Origin: Gordionus sp. m RMFG-2023
Lineage: Eukaryota; Nematomorpha; Gordioida; Chordodea; Parachordodidae
Direction: 5' to 3'
Assembly: GCF_954871325.1 (NCBI RefSeq)
Contig: NC_088777.1
Coordinates: forward strand, 7,541,366 to 7,605,365
Length of the DNA: 64,000 bases
How positions within the stretch are numbered: position 1 is the stretch's first letter; each line of letters begins with the position of its first letter. A model generated the notes under the pieces. It worked only from the letters and a program-made list of their open reading frames with translations, had not been told where the DNA came from and searched no databases. Shown one piece after another: positions 22,935 to 34,800 of the stretch. The position numbers were made by a program, and so were the translations under genes.

Positions 22935-25900
22935 TCATTTTAAAGGTGAGAAAGACAAAGGGAGTAGAATTTGAGAACTAACCAGTTGGGCTACATCTGA
23001 CAATTGAGAATCTGCATTTAAAGAAAAATAAACAAGGTCATTAAAAATTTGTATAGGCGTGCAGAGGAATATATATATAATTTTTTTCATATTAAGCAAA
23101 TTTAGATATTGTATAATAATATTATTTAGGCGTGCAAATGAATATATCTTTTATAGTTTTGGAATTTCTAGCATAAAGCAAACTATAAAAATACGAAGTC
23201 TCAAGCAAATTTAGATATTAATCTAATGATTAAAAAAATATTTTATTTAGGAAATGCAAATGAATATCGGCCTATAATTTTTTTTTTGTAATTTCTAGCA
23301 TAAAGCAGGCAGCCCTAAAAATACCAAGTTTCAAGAGAACATATGCAATTAATATTTAAATTATTTTTCATCGTAAACAATTTTTTTTTAAAAAAATAAT
23401 AAAATCACGTAGGTTCAAACTTAATTGTTGCAGTTCTGATCTTTTCTTGTAAAAAGTCTTGTCATCCATATTGTTATGTCTCACAAATTCAAACACTAAA
23501 TAATAATAAAATAAATTTTAAATAAATTGCTCAATTGTTTTTGGAACTCTTATATTTAAGAAATAATTCCTTCAGATTATTTAAATTCTAAAAATTTGAA
23601 TATTACTTTTAGACATCGACCGACCTAAACACTAGTATTAAACAACAATTTCGCAAAATATATCAAATCTTAAGAATGTTTGGAACTATATATTTTTTTT
23701 AAAAAAATAGTATATTTTAATATGTAATATTTGCAAGGAAAATTATTCCCTCTATTATATACACTAATAATGGAACTGTTTTCACTTATTTAACATGGTA
23801 ACCTAACTTTAATGAAAGCGTTATTTACATTGGTTCATTTTATCCGATTCTGGCAAAAAGGTACCCAAATGAGACACACAAACACTGCCATTATCTTTCT
23901 TGTCGTCGGTGAAAGATTTAAAATATTTGGCTCTTATTTCCTTAAATTTGAGGACACCACGATCCAATGAATTTGTCAAAGCATATATATTCAGCCTGTA
24001 ATGAGCAGTTGGTAGATTACCTAAATTATTTTTTTGTTTTTGAATTGTGAAAACATAACAAAGAGAGATTATTTTACATAACAACTTTTCATTTATAAAA
24101 ACCTTCTTTTTTTTTTGAAAGCTCAAAAATATTTAACAAAATCCAATTTGAGCCAACTTTTAAAAACGGCTAACTCAGTATTTTATCTAAAAAAGCAGGC
24201 TGAAGATTTTGCTCATAGATGATACAAAGGTTTGGACATCTATTAGAGGAATCTCGAGGCTTGGGCAATATTTTTCTGGGTAAAATATTGAGTTAGCCGT
24301 TTTTCAAAAATCGACTCAAATGGTTTTGTATCACTATTGATGACTATGGCTAATGCTAATGTCTAAATGGGTGATAAAGGGGATAGGAGGAGGAAGTATA
24401 CATTATATACCTTACGTAAAGAGGCAGGTGTGATTAGCCGGTTAGAGTCAACTGGACCGACTTATTTGGATAATTTTGTCGTATAAAACCGGACTTAGTA
24501 ATTCGAGATTACTTTTTATGATTACGTACTCCAAATGAGTCGGGCCATTATGCTCGACTCAAATAAATACCACTGGGGGTAGGCGTTCGGGGATAGGGAG
24601 TAAAAAAAATATATTAAGGGATAATTGCTGGCGTGTTACCAGGGTTTGGCAAATTTTCAAAAAATAAATTGCTGCAGCAGTAGCATATCACATAAATTAT
24701 GTAATAACTGCGATATAATTAATATCACGGTTTTACAAAGCATATAATTAACCTAGTTGGAGGATGAAATCGCACAATATTTTGGTTCTATTTGAGTAGA
24801 TATTACATTTAGCTTCATAGACATACCACAGAATTTTACTAGGGGGAGGGCACTATTAGATGGGACCTTTTTCCATAAATTTTATTGGAGGTTTTAAGAT
24901 TCACTTATTGTAGGCCTTTAGTTATGTTATATTTCTATAAAAATAATTTTGGTTTTTAACCTTTTTGTTTATAAAAATACTTTTGTTTATTATTTTAAAA
25001 AAAATTATTAAAATCTTGTTTATAGTGATATACTGTATATATTTTTTAGGGAGAGAGATTGGGGGGGGGGGATTATTAGCTTAAGAATAATTATTTAAAA
25101 GATCAGAAAAATTTTCGAGGGAGACCGCACCCTCCCTCCCCCTTCTGATTACCCTTTTCGTTATATTAAAGATTTTTGATGATATTTTGAAAATTTTTCC
25201 ATCCAAAATTGCCAAATTACATTAAGAGGATGTTAAGGCTGTCACAGTGCAGAATCCCTGCAAAAATATCTTAAAAACTTTCTTCAATTACTATACAACT
25301 TCCTCGCCTTCGTAAAACTTCTATTTTTGTTTCCGCTTTCGGTAATACTCAATTTAAAAAATAAAATAAGATTTAGAATGGAGGCTGTCAATTTAACTCG
25401 CCTCGCAAATTTAAATAAATAAACGTGAATTTACATTTTTATAATTCAATTTATAATAAAAGATTTTTTTAAAAAAAGAGTATTCTTATTTGTATTCGTC
25501 GTCCTGAAAATCGTGAAATCGTAGTACATATACAAAATGCTTTTTATTTTTTTAGTATTTAAAATACAAATAACATAAATACTTTTCTAATTAATCCAAA
25601 TAAATACAAATTACAAAAAAAGTAGTGTTGTTAAAAAAGGCTCATTTTCGAGCTGATTTTTAAAATCTGCTAACTCAACATTATATTAGGTATAATATTA
25701 TGCAAGCCTTAAGATTTTGCTCATCACAAAGGTTTGAACATCTATCATTAACGAAATCTCGAGGCTTAGAAAATATTTTTCTGGATAAAATATTGAGTTA
25801 GTGTCCGACCCGGGGTGTTACCTCCAAATTATTATTTTCTCAAAAATTTTAAAATATGGAATATCAAACTGATTTTTTGGGGGGTATGTGTATGAGGCAA

Positions 25901-26472
25901 ATTTCTTTATTAGTTCACATTGTAGAATATTTAAATGAGGGCGCGAACCCCTTAGCCCCCGATGAAATCGGCACCTACGGTAAGGCTAGGAGGGTATATA
26001 TTTAATTATATACTTACTTGAATCTGCCCCTGGATCCTCGATCATTGACAAGGGTTCATCGGAAATTTTTCTCATTGTCATGTTTTCTTCTTTAATCAGC
26101 ATTGGAGGCGCTTTATCGACAAATGTTTTCTGCCATTTGGCATCCGTTTCCAATTTTTCCTTGATATCTTTGTATTCACGATAAGAATCTTGAAATGATT
26201 ATAAAATAATATTATAAATATAAACAAACATCACCCAATTAATATTTACCGAATTCCCATAATTGGATTATCGTATTTAATTCTCCAAATTCGGTGTTCC
26301 AGCAACCAATGAGTTTGGCGAAATTTTTCTTGATTGGGATACCTTGTTCAGATAATTTAATATATTTATCGTTAAACTGAGGTATCGTTTTAATCACTCT
26401 CATTTCGTACAATTTTTGATTATGAAGAGTATCTATAAATGAGCTCTGCGTAGAATTTGAACTTAAACGCAT
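22935..26472 (-). CDS. NIPSNAP: NIPSNAP-family protein, paralogue B (5 exons, 245 aa)
   Basis: Exons run 26472-26250, 26188-26018, 24020-23829, 23495-23421 and 23011-22935; four GT-AG introns, all phase 1, total 738 nt, stop TGA. Domain one shows KLYEMRVIKTIPQ, LIGCWNTEFGELNTI and WEFG. Domain two starts HYRLNIYALT, then VSHLGTFLPESDKMN and VRHNNMDD, and it ends LPLSFSPLK, the NIPSNAP3-like C-terminus. It has exactly the same exon plan, junction residues and phases as paralogue A, including a 77-nt last exon in both, so the two arose by duplication followed by strong divergence. No targeting peptide is evident from this ATG, and an upstream exon is possible. Introns are 61, 1997, 333 and 409 nt; the second holds two MITEs and the fourth a tandem repeat. 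Expected role as for paralogue A: mitochondria-associated, exact function unproven. Confidence 0.9.
23054..23345. repeat. Three degenerate tandem units of about 75-121 bp
   Basis: Units begin TTTAGGCGTGCAAATGAATA (near 23054, 23128 and 23249) and share AATTTCTAGCATAAAGCA, then TAAAAATACCAAGT and CAAGCAAATTTAGATATT. The first unit is shorter. The array lies in the last intron of NIPSNAP-B. Confidence 0.75.
24131..24337. mobile_element. TAGTGTTG-family MITE (copy 6)
   Basis: Core words TTTTAAAAACGGCTAACTCA, GATTTTGCTCATAGATGA and AAATATTGAGTTAGCCG match the family; both termini are altered. It is in intron 2 of NIPSNAP-B. Confidence 0.8.
25623..25801. mobile_element. TAGTGTTG-family MITE (copy 7), right end truncated
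   Basis: Starts TAGTGTTGTTAAAAAAGGC and stops abruptly after ATATTGAGTTAG at 25801, where the family would continue CCGTTTTTAAAAATCG. The abrupt end next to GTGTCCGACCCGGGG suggests a later deletion or insertion. Intron 2 of NIPSNAP-B. Confidence 0.8.
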
Positions 26473-27232
26473 TTCAGATAAATTAAAATTGAATGATATT
26501 AGAAGATTTCCTAAGATAAAATTTACCCACAAAATTTTACGAGGGTGTTTGAATATTATTTAGTATAAATATAAATATGAAGGTAAATTTTATTGATTAA
26601 TTATAGATCAAAGCTGTACAAACAAAGCAAACTTTATTTTAAATATGTGCCAAATAAAAATAGTAAAATCGGGTAATAATATTCAAGGCAAATATTTCTA
26701 TTTTATTTTTTGATTTAGAGATGATTGTGTAAAATTTAATGGTTGCAACAACAAGATGATTGGCATTGAAAAGGGAAATGATAAATGGGTACCGCAGCTC
26801 AGCACTCTTAAAATAAAAAATATGGAAAGGACTCCTCAAGTTGCTATATTTTAGGGAATTTAATAAAGGTTGGGTATAAAACATCAAAAACTTAAATCCA
26901 AAACCTTTTTCTTAAATATAAAAATAAAAACATGTTCAAAACATAATTGTATATATAATTTTACGAATTTTTTTAAAAATTTAACATATGATTTCATTAA
27001 AATTATACTTGGACACAGAACAAAACAAAATCAATTAACTTCTGTTTTTTTAAAAAAGATTGCTTTTTTTTAAGAGCACTCAATAATTAAGGAATTTTGT
27101 TTTTAGACACTCCTTCCCCCCTTCCCATAAAAAAAATTTTAAAATCCAAATGACGCCTCTGATCCTTATATGGATGCTAATATCGAATCAAGGTTTAATT
27201 TAAGATAATATTATAATTGAATGAATGAATTA
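26473..27232. other. Intergenic DNA upstream of NIPSNAP-B
   Basis: AT-rich, no gene recognised; open frames here are rich in Lys, Asn, Ile and Phe, as expected by chance. Confidence 0.4.
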
Positions 27233-27345
27233 CAGGAATTCAAACCGTAACAAATATTGGTACGGTTCTGTTCGTAAAAATTTTCGCATACAAACTCTTT
27301 CGAATTATGTATAGAGAAGTATATTTTTTTTTATAACTCTATATT
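27233..27345. mobile_element. N1 element fragment (left end)
   Basis: CAGGAATTCAAACCGTAACA, then a GGTACGGTTCTGTTCGTAAA segment and TTCGAATTATGTATAGAG, parallel the first 170 bp of the N1 copy at 55288. The remainder is missing. Confidence 0.65.
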
Positions 27346-29150
27346 TAAAACCTTGGGGCCATAAAGTTAGAGCCAATATGAAGAAGTATAAATTAGATAA
27401 ACGAGATAGTATGAATAGCATAAAGTGGAGAGAGATATTGAAGGAGCTTACCACCAAAAAAGGTGAAAGCTAAAAAGAAAAAAAATTTTTTTAACATGTA
27501 TATAATAGTTCACACAAATTGAGTGTTTGCGTTTTGCCGTATTTTTAGTTTAAACAAAAACGTAACTACCCATTTATTTTAAAATTAGTATTATTGATTC
27601 AAAATTTATATATAGCTAAATAGATAGGAAAGTGATTTCTAATGCTTCTCCCCTCATCATTCTTATCATCTGTGTTATAAGGTTTTGCCTGCTACTTTGC
27701 AAGAAAAAAACTGATTTTTTAAAGAACTTGTCTTATAAAAACGTAAAAAATTATAAAAAGGCAAGGTAGTTTACATTTTCGAAAATGGCCTTAACGCCAA
27801 ACGGTAATTTAATCAATTTGCGAGATAACATTTGTAATGCATTTGTTGCGTTTACAAGGTAGTGTTAAGGTTCAATTTGTGCACATTATCATTAATGGCA
27901 CCAATATAATTGAAGCCATACAATTAAAGTATTTGCAATATTCTCTTATATCAATTAGAATTTTTATGGTACAGGTTGGGTAGTATAACGGTTGTTGCCT
28001 ATTTAACGATTCTTTAAAAAAAATGTTTTAAATTAAAATACCATGCATGAGTTATTATTTTTATCTATTTATATAATTTATTTACCCATTGTATGTTAAT
28101 CATTTACATCTATTTTTAGGCAGAGAGCATTTTTTTTTATATATTTATATAAACAAACTAAAAGGAGAACAATTTTAATTAAAACCATTATAATGGATCA
28201 TATGATTTGATCGTTTATATACTGATTAAACAGATATAGTTATATTTTCTTAATATATTATTATTAGCATCTTCTTCCAGTGCAGTTTCGCTTATATCTC
28301 TTTAATTTTAGGCTTTTTCATTTTTTAGTATATAGATTAGATTAGATTTAAAAATTAAAATATAGAAAAAAATAATAAAAGTTTATGTAATATTTTAACA
28401 TGTTTCTAGATATATTTAAAATTTATTGAAAAAAAAAAATTTAATATAAAAATTATTTTATTTTATTTGGTATGTATAATTGGAATATTCGGATTATGAA
28501 TTTGAGGTATAGAATAGCGGATTTAGGCATTATTTTCTTATAGAAATTTACAAAAATAAAGGATTATTTAAAGATAATTTTGATTAAGTTAATAATATTT
28601 CATAAGAATTATTTTACGATAATCTTTAAGACTATTAAATAATAAAATATTTTATTCAAGTTTACTAATCAATTATAACAGTTGCATTGCTTTTTATCAT
28701 AATTAGCTTTTATATGAGCTATATTTTATCAGCATTTTATTTGCTGCAGGTTTAATATCATCCTCAGGATGATTTTTGGGAGCCTCCCCTGAAATTTTAT
28801 CCATCTTTTCTATAAATAAAATTGCGATTCCACTTGCCGGTGTATCTGATGATATTTCCCCAACGTTATTTTATAAAATGGTTTTAAATAATTTTGCAAC
28901 TTCATTTAAAGATTTTGCCTCACTATCGTTTTTATGTTTTAAGGCTCCAAACAATTTTTACTAATTTATTTAATTGCAAATAAATTCTATATAAATCATT
29001 ATAAAAGAATTATGTTATCAATTGCTTTGTTCATGTTGACATCACTAAATATTTAAAGTTCAATCTGGATATTGCATCCAAAAGAATCCTGGTCCAACCT
29101 GATAGCTCCCTGTATTTTTGTAAGTTTAGGTGATGAATGTTAAAAAAAAT
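27346..29150. other. Gene-poor DNA with one possible decayed minus-strand reading frame
   Basis: Mostly featureless. Around 28890-28750 the minus strand reads SSDTPASGIAILFIEKMDK then PKNHPEDD with less biased codon use than the surroundings, suggesting a remnant of a real protein, perhaps transposon-derived. No family recognised. Confidence 0.3.
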
Positions 29151-29151
29151 T

Positions 29152-29351
29152 ATGTGCCGCCTTTCTTTATGAGAGTTATGGACATTTATTGCGAGAAGGG
29201 GAAATTTAGTTCAAAATAAATTAATATGTACAAAAATATTTTATTTTATAAAATCAGGTTAAATTTATAAAAAATAGACTGATCCGATATTTTTTAAAGA
29301 CCCAATATCGGCACAAATCTGAAACCGATATGTAATAACGGTGCAGCCCTA
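29152..29351. mobile_element. hAT-type MITE N4 (GGGCTGCACC terminus)
   Basis: Reading the minus strand from 29351: TAGGGCTGCACCGTTATTAC, followed by ATATCGG and TTTTTTAAA, then CTTTATGAGAGTTATGG near the far end. The copy at 40486-40655 has the same words in the opposite orientation. TAGGGCTGCACC-like ends are typical of hAT elements. Confidence 0.7.
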
Positions 29352-30239
29352 CTTATGTTTTAACTTATTTCAGAGGCTTGCAGAGGTAAAAATGTCTTGA
29401 TTCATTAGCCGAATCTAACCGAACCTTTATAAATTTTTTCTTAAGAACCGTATCCATTACTAATTTTTATATACTAAACCGTTATAAATAAAGGTTAGGG
29501 TCCCTGAAGAGCGGGAAAAGTTAATATTCTGAACATAAACACTTTTAAAAAAAATAATTTATTTACAGATTTTTATTCATTATCTTATATTATAGAAAAA
29601 TAATGACAACAAAAATTAAAACGGATTGGATCTGTAAAATTATTGCGGATCGGTGTAGCCTTACTCATGAGATAAATACCAGGGGATTAAATTATTATTC
29701 TTCAAAAATAATCAAATAGTTTTTTGAGATTTTGAATAAATATAGCAGTTTTTTTTAATAAAAAATTTAGACTTGTAAGGTAGTTTAAGAATTAATCGAA
29801 AAAAACTAAAGATGTCTATATGTTACAATAAAAAGAATTTGAAAGATCCTTATCAGGAGAAGGAGAATATCTCTTAAATAATGAATATCTTAATTTTAAA
29901 TATTATGTATAAAGAAGATAAGTTACATTTATTAGATAAAACCTTATATGTTAAAAACCACATCAGCATACGTGAATTAAAGCGATAAGGAGTCAAAATT
30001 ATAATATAGAATCAAATAAATAATATTTATCAAATGCAATTTAATGTTCGAACCTTTTGGCTTTATCTTAGATATGAATGACTACTAAGTGAAGTATTAA
30101 ATGTATCATTACAATCTATTGATTCGGGCATTAAGATTAGATATTGATTAATTAAAAAGTATTCTTCTCTCTTTCTGAGAGATATCTTTTAATTCTTCCT
30201 CTTAAAATATTGTTGGCATCTCTAATTTTGTCGGTTAAT
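29352..30239. other. AT-rich DNA with small transposon scraps
   Basis: A scrap near 29373 (CAGAGGCTTGCAGAGGTA) matches the left end of the CAGAG MITE. Near 29610-29655 ACGGATTGGATCTGTAAAAT and CGGATCGGTGTAGCC recall the N4 end. No gene. Confidence 0.45.
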
Positions 30240-30639
30240 ACTTTTTAAGGGTGTTCAAATCAATTTAATATATATAGCTAAGATAATTTTTAATTTTCAT
30301 TATTACAATATCATGTAAATTTTTTATTTTAAAGAAATATTATATGAACTTATTACTTAATATGTTCATAAATTTCATTATTATTAAAATATATTTTATA
30401 AATTTTAATTCCCTTATTTTTTTATTTTCGCCTATCCCCTTTCCAATACTCCCTGACAAATTATTAAACAATAATTATATTATAACAACATTATTATGTC
30501 TATTTGGTAAAAAATTATGATTTATATATAACTAAGCGTCAATAAAACGAATTGTCATCGATATTAATTTATCTGATTAATAAAAATTATTATTTTATTA
30601 TTTTTAAAAATTATGTGTAAATTTTATTTTATAAAAGTA
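30240..30639. repeat. Partial copy of the 37.15-38.03 kb foldback element
   Basis: In the same orientation as 37390-37880, it shares TTCGCCTATCCCCTTTCC (TTCGCCTGCCACTTTCC there), TATAACAACATTATTATG, CTATTTGGTAAAAA and CAATAAAACGAATTG. Only the centre and part of the right arm are present. Confidence 0.8.
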
Positions 30640-31009
30640 TTTATTAAAAATAGAATTATAAAGGCTTGAATATTTAAATGTAGAATGGTTATTAGAATTT
30701 TCGCACAGGATGTAATATAGGCTAATGAAAGCGAATTTATAAGGCTTGAATATTTAATCTAGAATGGTTGTTATAGTAAATTGGTATTTTATTTATATAA
30801 TTTAAAAAGAAAGAAAATACAAGTTATTATCATATAAAAAAAACAGGTGATTGAAATCAAAATATATATTTTTTTATATATACATTCTGTTGCCTTAAGA
30901 TATATAACTGAACTTTTAAATATATATTATTTAAGTATATAATAGTTTAACTGACATTTTAAATATAAATCATTTTAGTAAGTTATAAAATAATAGCGCA
31001 CATGCAACA
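30640..31009 (-). repeat. Inverted copy of the 5' terminal region of the gag element (A)
   Basis: The reverse complement matches 31809-32095, the segment leading into the gag frame at 32097, over nearly its whole length, starting TGTTGCATGTGCGCTATT. Near its far end a word (ATATTCAAGCC) and neighbours are duplicated. It is directly followed (reading minus) after the 3'-terminal segment B. Confidence 0.85.
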
Positions 31010-31300
31010 TGCACTCCCTCCAAAAAAAATATAAAAAAATGAATATTGAAATAAAAAGTGAAAGAAACTACAATTTATAGGGAATAAACGCTCGCTTGGC
31101 ATGCGGGAGGTAATTTATATTTATTTTTAAGAATGAAAATATATGTATAAAGGGGAATTGACACCATAGTTGTACATGATAGTTTTTTATGTAATTACCC
31201 TTACAAAAGGTATAAATTACACTATCGATAGGTACAACTAACACTATAGGTGGCCAATAAACAATAAATATATTTGGAATAAAATTTATATAATGAAGAA
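31010..31300 (-). repeat. Inverted copy of the 3' terminal region of the gag element (B)
   Basis: The reverse complement matches 33190-33475, including CACCTATAGTGTTAATTGTA and GGGTAATTACATAAAAAACT, and ends GGAGTGCA. On the minus strand B abuts A with the junction TGCA/TGTTG, a head-to-tail arrangement of element end and element start. Another TGTTGCATGTGC start lies near 31375. Confidence 0.85.
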
Positions 31301-31399
31301 AATTATTTAATCAAAAAAAACAATCATTAAAATATATGAAAAAAAAATTTATTATAATTGTGCACATGCAACAGTATTAAAGCTAAAAAAAACTATTCC

Positions 31400-31580
31400 A
31401 AACATTCATTTTGATGGCTTATTTTTCCCCTCCCTCCTCTTCTTGGCATTTTTTTTTTCACACTTATTTTTTTAATAATTGTAATTTAAACCACGGCAAC
31501 AAAAGAGAAAACGAAAGTTTCGTTTTAATTGTTTAATTATTTAATTAATTCCCGGGAGGTGGATAATTTTTTTTTTAAAA
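31400..31580. repeat. Direct repeat with 39320-39500
   Basis: Both copies show TTTTTCCCCTCCCTCC or TTTTCCCCTCACTCCC, then TGTAATTTAAACCACGGCAA (TGTAAATTAAACCGTGGCAA), then AATTATTTAATTAATT and GGAGGTGGA-like words. The copies are 8 kb apart. Confidence 0.8.
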
Positions 31581-31807
31581 AAAAATTCTTTATATAAATT
31601 AAATATTTTTTTTACAAAATAATAATAAACCAAATGATCATCATTTATAACTAAAATATATAATAAGTCAAATGATTTACATAAAAAAAAACTCTTTCCA
31701 ATATCGATTTATAAAATTCATATAATAAAAGAAATCTAAACAAATTCCAACCATCATGAATCCAAACCGAAAGGAATATCGGTTCGGGTTCAGGTTCGGA
31801 TAAAAAT

Positions 31808-32490
31808 TGTTGTATGTGCGCATGTGCGCTATTATTTTATTACTTACTAAAATGATATTTAAAATGTCAGTTAAACTATTATATACTTAAATAATATATA
31901 TTTAAAAGTTCAGTTATATATCTTAAGGCAACAGAATGTATATATAAAAAAATATATATTTTGATTTCAATCACTTTTTTTTTACATGATAATAACTTGT
32001 ATTTTCTTTCTTTTTAAATTATATAAATAAAATACCAATTTACTATAACAACCATTCTAGATTAAATATTCAAGCCTTTATAATTCTATTTTTAATATGG
32101 TGCAGGACAGGAATGATGTAAAGATCACGAGTATTTTGGAGTTGTTCAATACAAAACCGGACAGACTTGAGTCTTCCAGAGAGTGTTTCGATAGAATGAA
32201 AGGGTATGGTTCGAGGCTCAATCCTGAATTTTTGTCGGTGCATTTTATGTTGAATTGTCGTAATGAAAAGCTAAAAACAAGGTTGATTGAAGAAAATACT
32301 ACAGAGATTAATATTATAGAAGACATTGTTGTCAAATTTGAATCGTTGGAGATCAATAATAATAAAACATATGTAGAGAAAGATTCTTGGAGAAGAGAGG
32401 ATAGAAATTGGCAAGGCTTTTCGTCTTGGAAGAGAACAAGCAGACTTTTAAGGCCAACACCAGCAACAACAATTACAACAACAACAGCAG

Positions 32491-32528
<38 letters not shown>

Positions 32529-33475
32529 ACGGCAGCAGCAACAACAACAACGGCATCAGCAACAACAACAACGGCAGCAGCAACAACAACAACAGCAATT
32601 ACAGCAATTTCAAAAAAACGGAGATGATACAAACCCCTTATAATTTAAGGCCAAGAAATAAAATTAATTTTATTAATGATATTATGATTGACCTTCAAGT
32701 TAATAATTATGATTTTTCTTTTATGATAGATACTGGTTCTCCGGTGTCATCCTTGCCCATGAAAGAGTTTGAAAAGCTTACGAAGGATGAAGTTGTTAAT
32801 ACTAAAGAAATAGGAGATAGGGTTAATTTTTTAACTTTTTATAAACCGTTATCGCTTCGAATAGGAATCGGTTGATTGTTCAATGACAATGACTTTGATT
32901 ATAACCTTAAATTTAAAGAAATGACAATGACTTTGATTTACTACCTTAATTTTAAAAGAATTAAATTTTGAGAATTAACTTTACGCAACTCCGTTTTTTT
33001 TTTCAAAGTGAGCATCAATCAATTATGGCGTGGGGTTATTGTCACTAAGATGATCAGTAATGTCATTTTAAATTCAAATTTTCTAAGGTCAAAATTATTC
33101 ATTTAGATCATAATGGTTCTTTAATTATAATTGTTTTCTATGATAATACGCTTTTCTTATATTTTTTTTTATCACCATCTCCAAATTTTTTTTTTATATT
33201 AATTTTATTCCAAATATATTTATTGTTTATTGGCCACCTATAGTGTTAATTGTACCTATCGATAGTGTAATTTATACCTTTTGTAAGGGTAATTACATAA
33301 AAAACTATCATGTACAACTATGGTGTCAATTCCCCTTTATACATATATTTTCATTCTTAAAAATAAATTACCTCTCGCATGCCAAACGAGTTCTTTCTTT
33401 CCCCATTTTGTTGTACCATGTTGTGTTTTCAAGACTTTAATTTTTTTTTATATATTTTTTTTTGGAGGTGGTGCG
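31808..33475 (+). mobile_element. LTR-type retroelement fossil: gag and aspartic protease only
   Basis: A 1.67-kb insert within N1. It holds a gag-like frame (32097-32627) and an overlapping frame (32408-32875) with a retropepsin active site, MIDTGSPVSS, preceded by YNLRPR. Overlapping gag and protease frames are usual for LTR elements. No reverse transcriptase or integrase follows, so it is an incomplete remnant. The ends begin TG and end near TGCG/TGCA, but the two terminal regions are unlike each other, so no LTR pair is present. It is younger than the N1 copy that contains it. Confidence 0.75.
32460..32610 (+). repeat. CAA/CAG trinucleotide repeat within the gag-protease region
   Basis: About 150 bp of CAACAACAACAG and CAACAACGGCAG units. 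It reads poly-Thr/Ala in one frame and poly-Asn/Ser in the protease frame, a low-complexity linker between the two domains. Confidence 0.9.
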
Positions 33476-34309
33476 AACGGTTTGTTTCGGTTCGTAAACA
33501 ATTAAAATATCTGTTCGGGTCGAACCTTTAAAAACCAGTTTGAACACTTTTATATTCAAACCTACATTCTAATTATGTATAGGGAAAATATTTTTTTATT
33601 TTATCATTAATTTAAAAAACACATATATAAAACCTTCATTTTTATTAATTGCACATTATAAAATAATATTTAATTTATAAATATAAAAATATATATCAAT
33701 ATTTAATTTTAATATGAATAATATTTTCCTTTTTTTACTTAAATTTTTTTATTAAGCCGCACAATTAATATATTTTCAAAATTCGTCTCACTCAAATTAC
33801 ATCAATAAGGAGATAATATAAATTTAATTGTTGAAAAACATCTTTCCACACTAACTTTGGTAGCCTGCCAATATGATATCAGATTTGATGTGTCATTTAT
33901 AATAATATTTTGGATTTAATTTTTCTCTAATCATTATAATTTATAAGCTTAAAATATTTATAAAATGTTGTAAAATGACAATATACTAAAGTTTCTAAAA
34001 ATTATGACCGACACTTATCAATCAAATGTGATTGATGTTAATCTTTAAAATAATTCGAATATATTTGAAATCTAATAATAACTTACATATTATTTTATAA
34101 GCATAAAATCATGAGACTCGAACAGATTCAGAGGCATTTTAGCGGTTCGGTTCAGGTTCGGCTGAAATTTTTAGCGGTTTAGGTTCGGTTCAGGTTCGGT
34201 TTGGATCCCTGCCAACCATTTATTTTTGTTTAAAAAACTAATTAATATATGTTATAAAGTCAACTATGATACTTATTTTTTTTTACCATAACCCAAATCC
34301 ATAACAATA

Positions 34310-34800
34310 CTGACCTGTTTAAATTAGACAGAAATATTTAATGAATCTCGCCTTTTCACAAACGCTTAATGAATATCATATGATATATATGTATTAATTG
34401 CACCCTTTTACGATATAGGTCAGTTCCACCATATTATAGTATTTTTATAAACCATTATTATCCATATTAATCAATCTATATACATCATGGTATATAACTT
34501 TGATTACATCTTTCATTTCTTTTTACTTCTTGGAGAGTAACCACCAATCTCTGCACACATTTCGGACGATCACACATATTATCCTTTAAATTAACCACTT
34601 TTGGTTTATCATTCTAGATTTCATTTAAAACTATTTACTTTCCAAGTCCAACATTTTTTTAAAAAAAAATAATTATCTGACGCCACAGTGTCTTTCATTA
34701 ATTATTATATACCTTTGTCACTACATCGGTACATTTCCTTATCAGTGAATAATAAATATATTATTAAACATAATAATATCGCAAATAAATAATCAATTAT
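34310..34800. repeat. Inverted repeat partner of 38975-39215
   Basis: The reverse complement shares ATAATTGATTATTTATTT, GAAATGTACCGATGTAGTGA, GAAAGACAC and ATTCATTAAATATTTCTGTC with 38975-39215. This copy is longer; the other lacks about 200 bp of the middle. Confidence 0.8.

Larger units (their letters stand above)
31755..34211. mobile_element. N1 hAT element split by a gag-protease retroelement fossil
   Basis: The left end (CATGAATCCAAACCGAAAGG) and right end (TTTGGATCCCTG) are those of N1, and a perfect 8-bp target duplication CCAACCAT flanks the whole (31747-31754 and 34212-34219). The N1 sequence breaks after GGATAAAAAT near 31808 and resumes at AACGG near 33476. Without the insert it would be about 790 bp, close to the 837-bp copy at 55288. 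Confidence 0.92.

Noticed and set aside
30640-33475. Calling the terminal regions of the gag element a pair of LTRs
   Set aside because: The 5' and 3' regions do not resemble each other in the copy that contains gag, so no LTR pair can be claimed.
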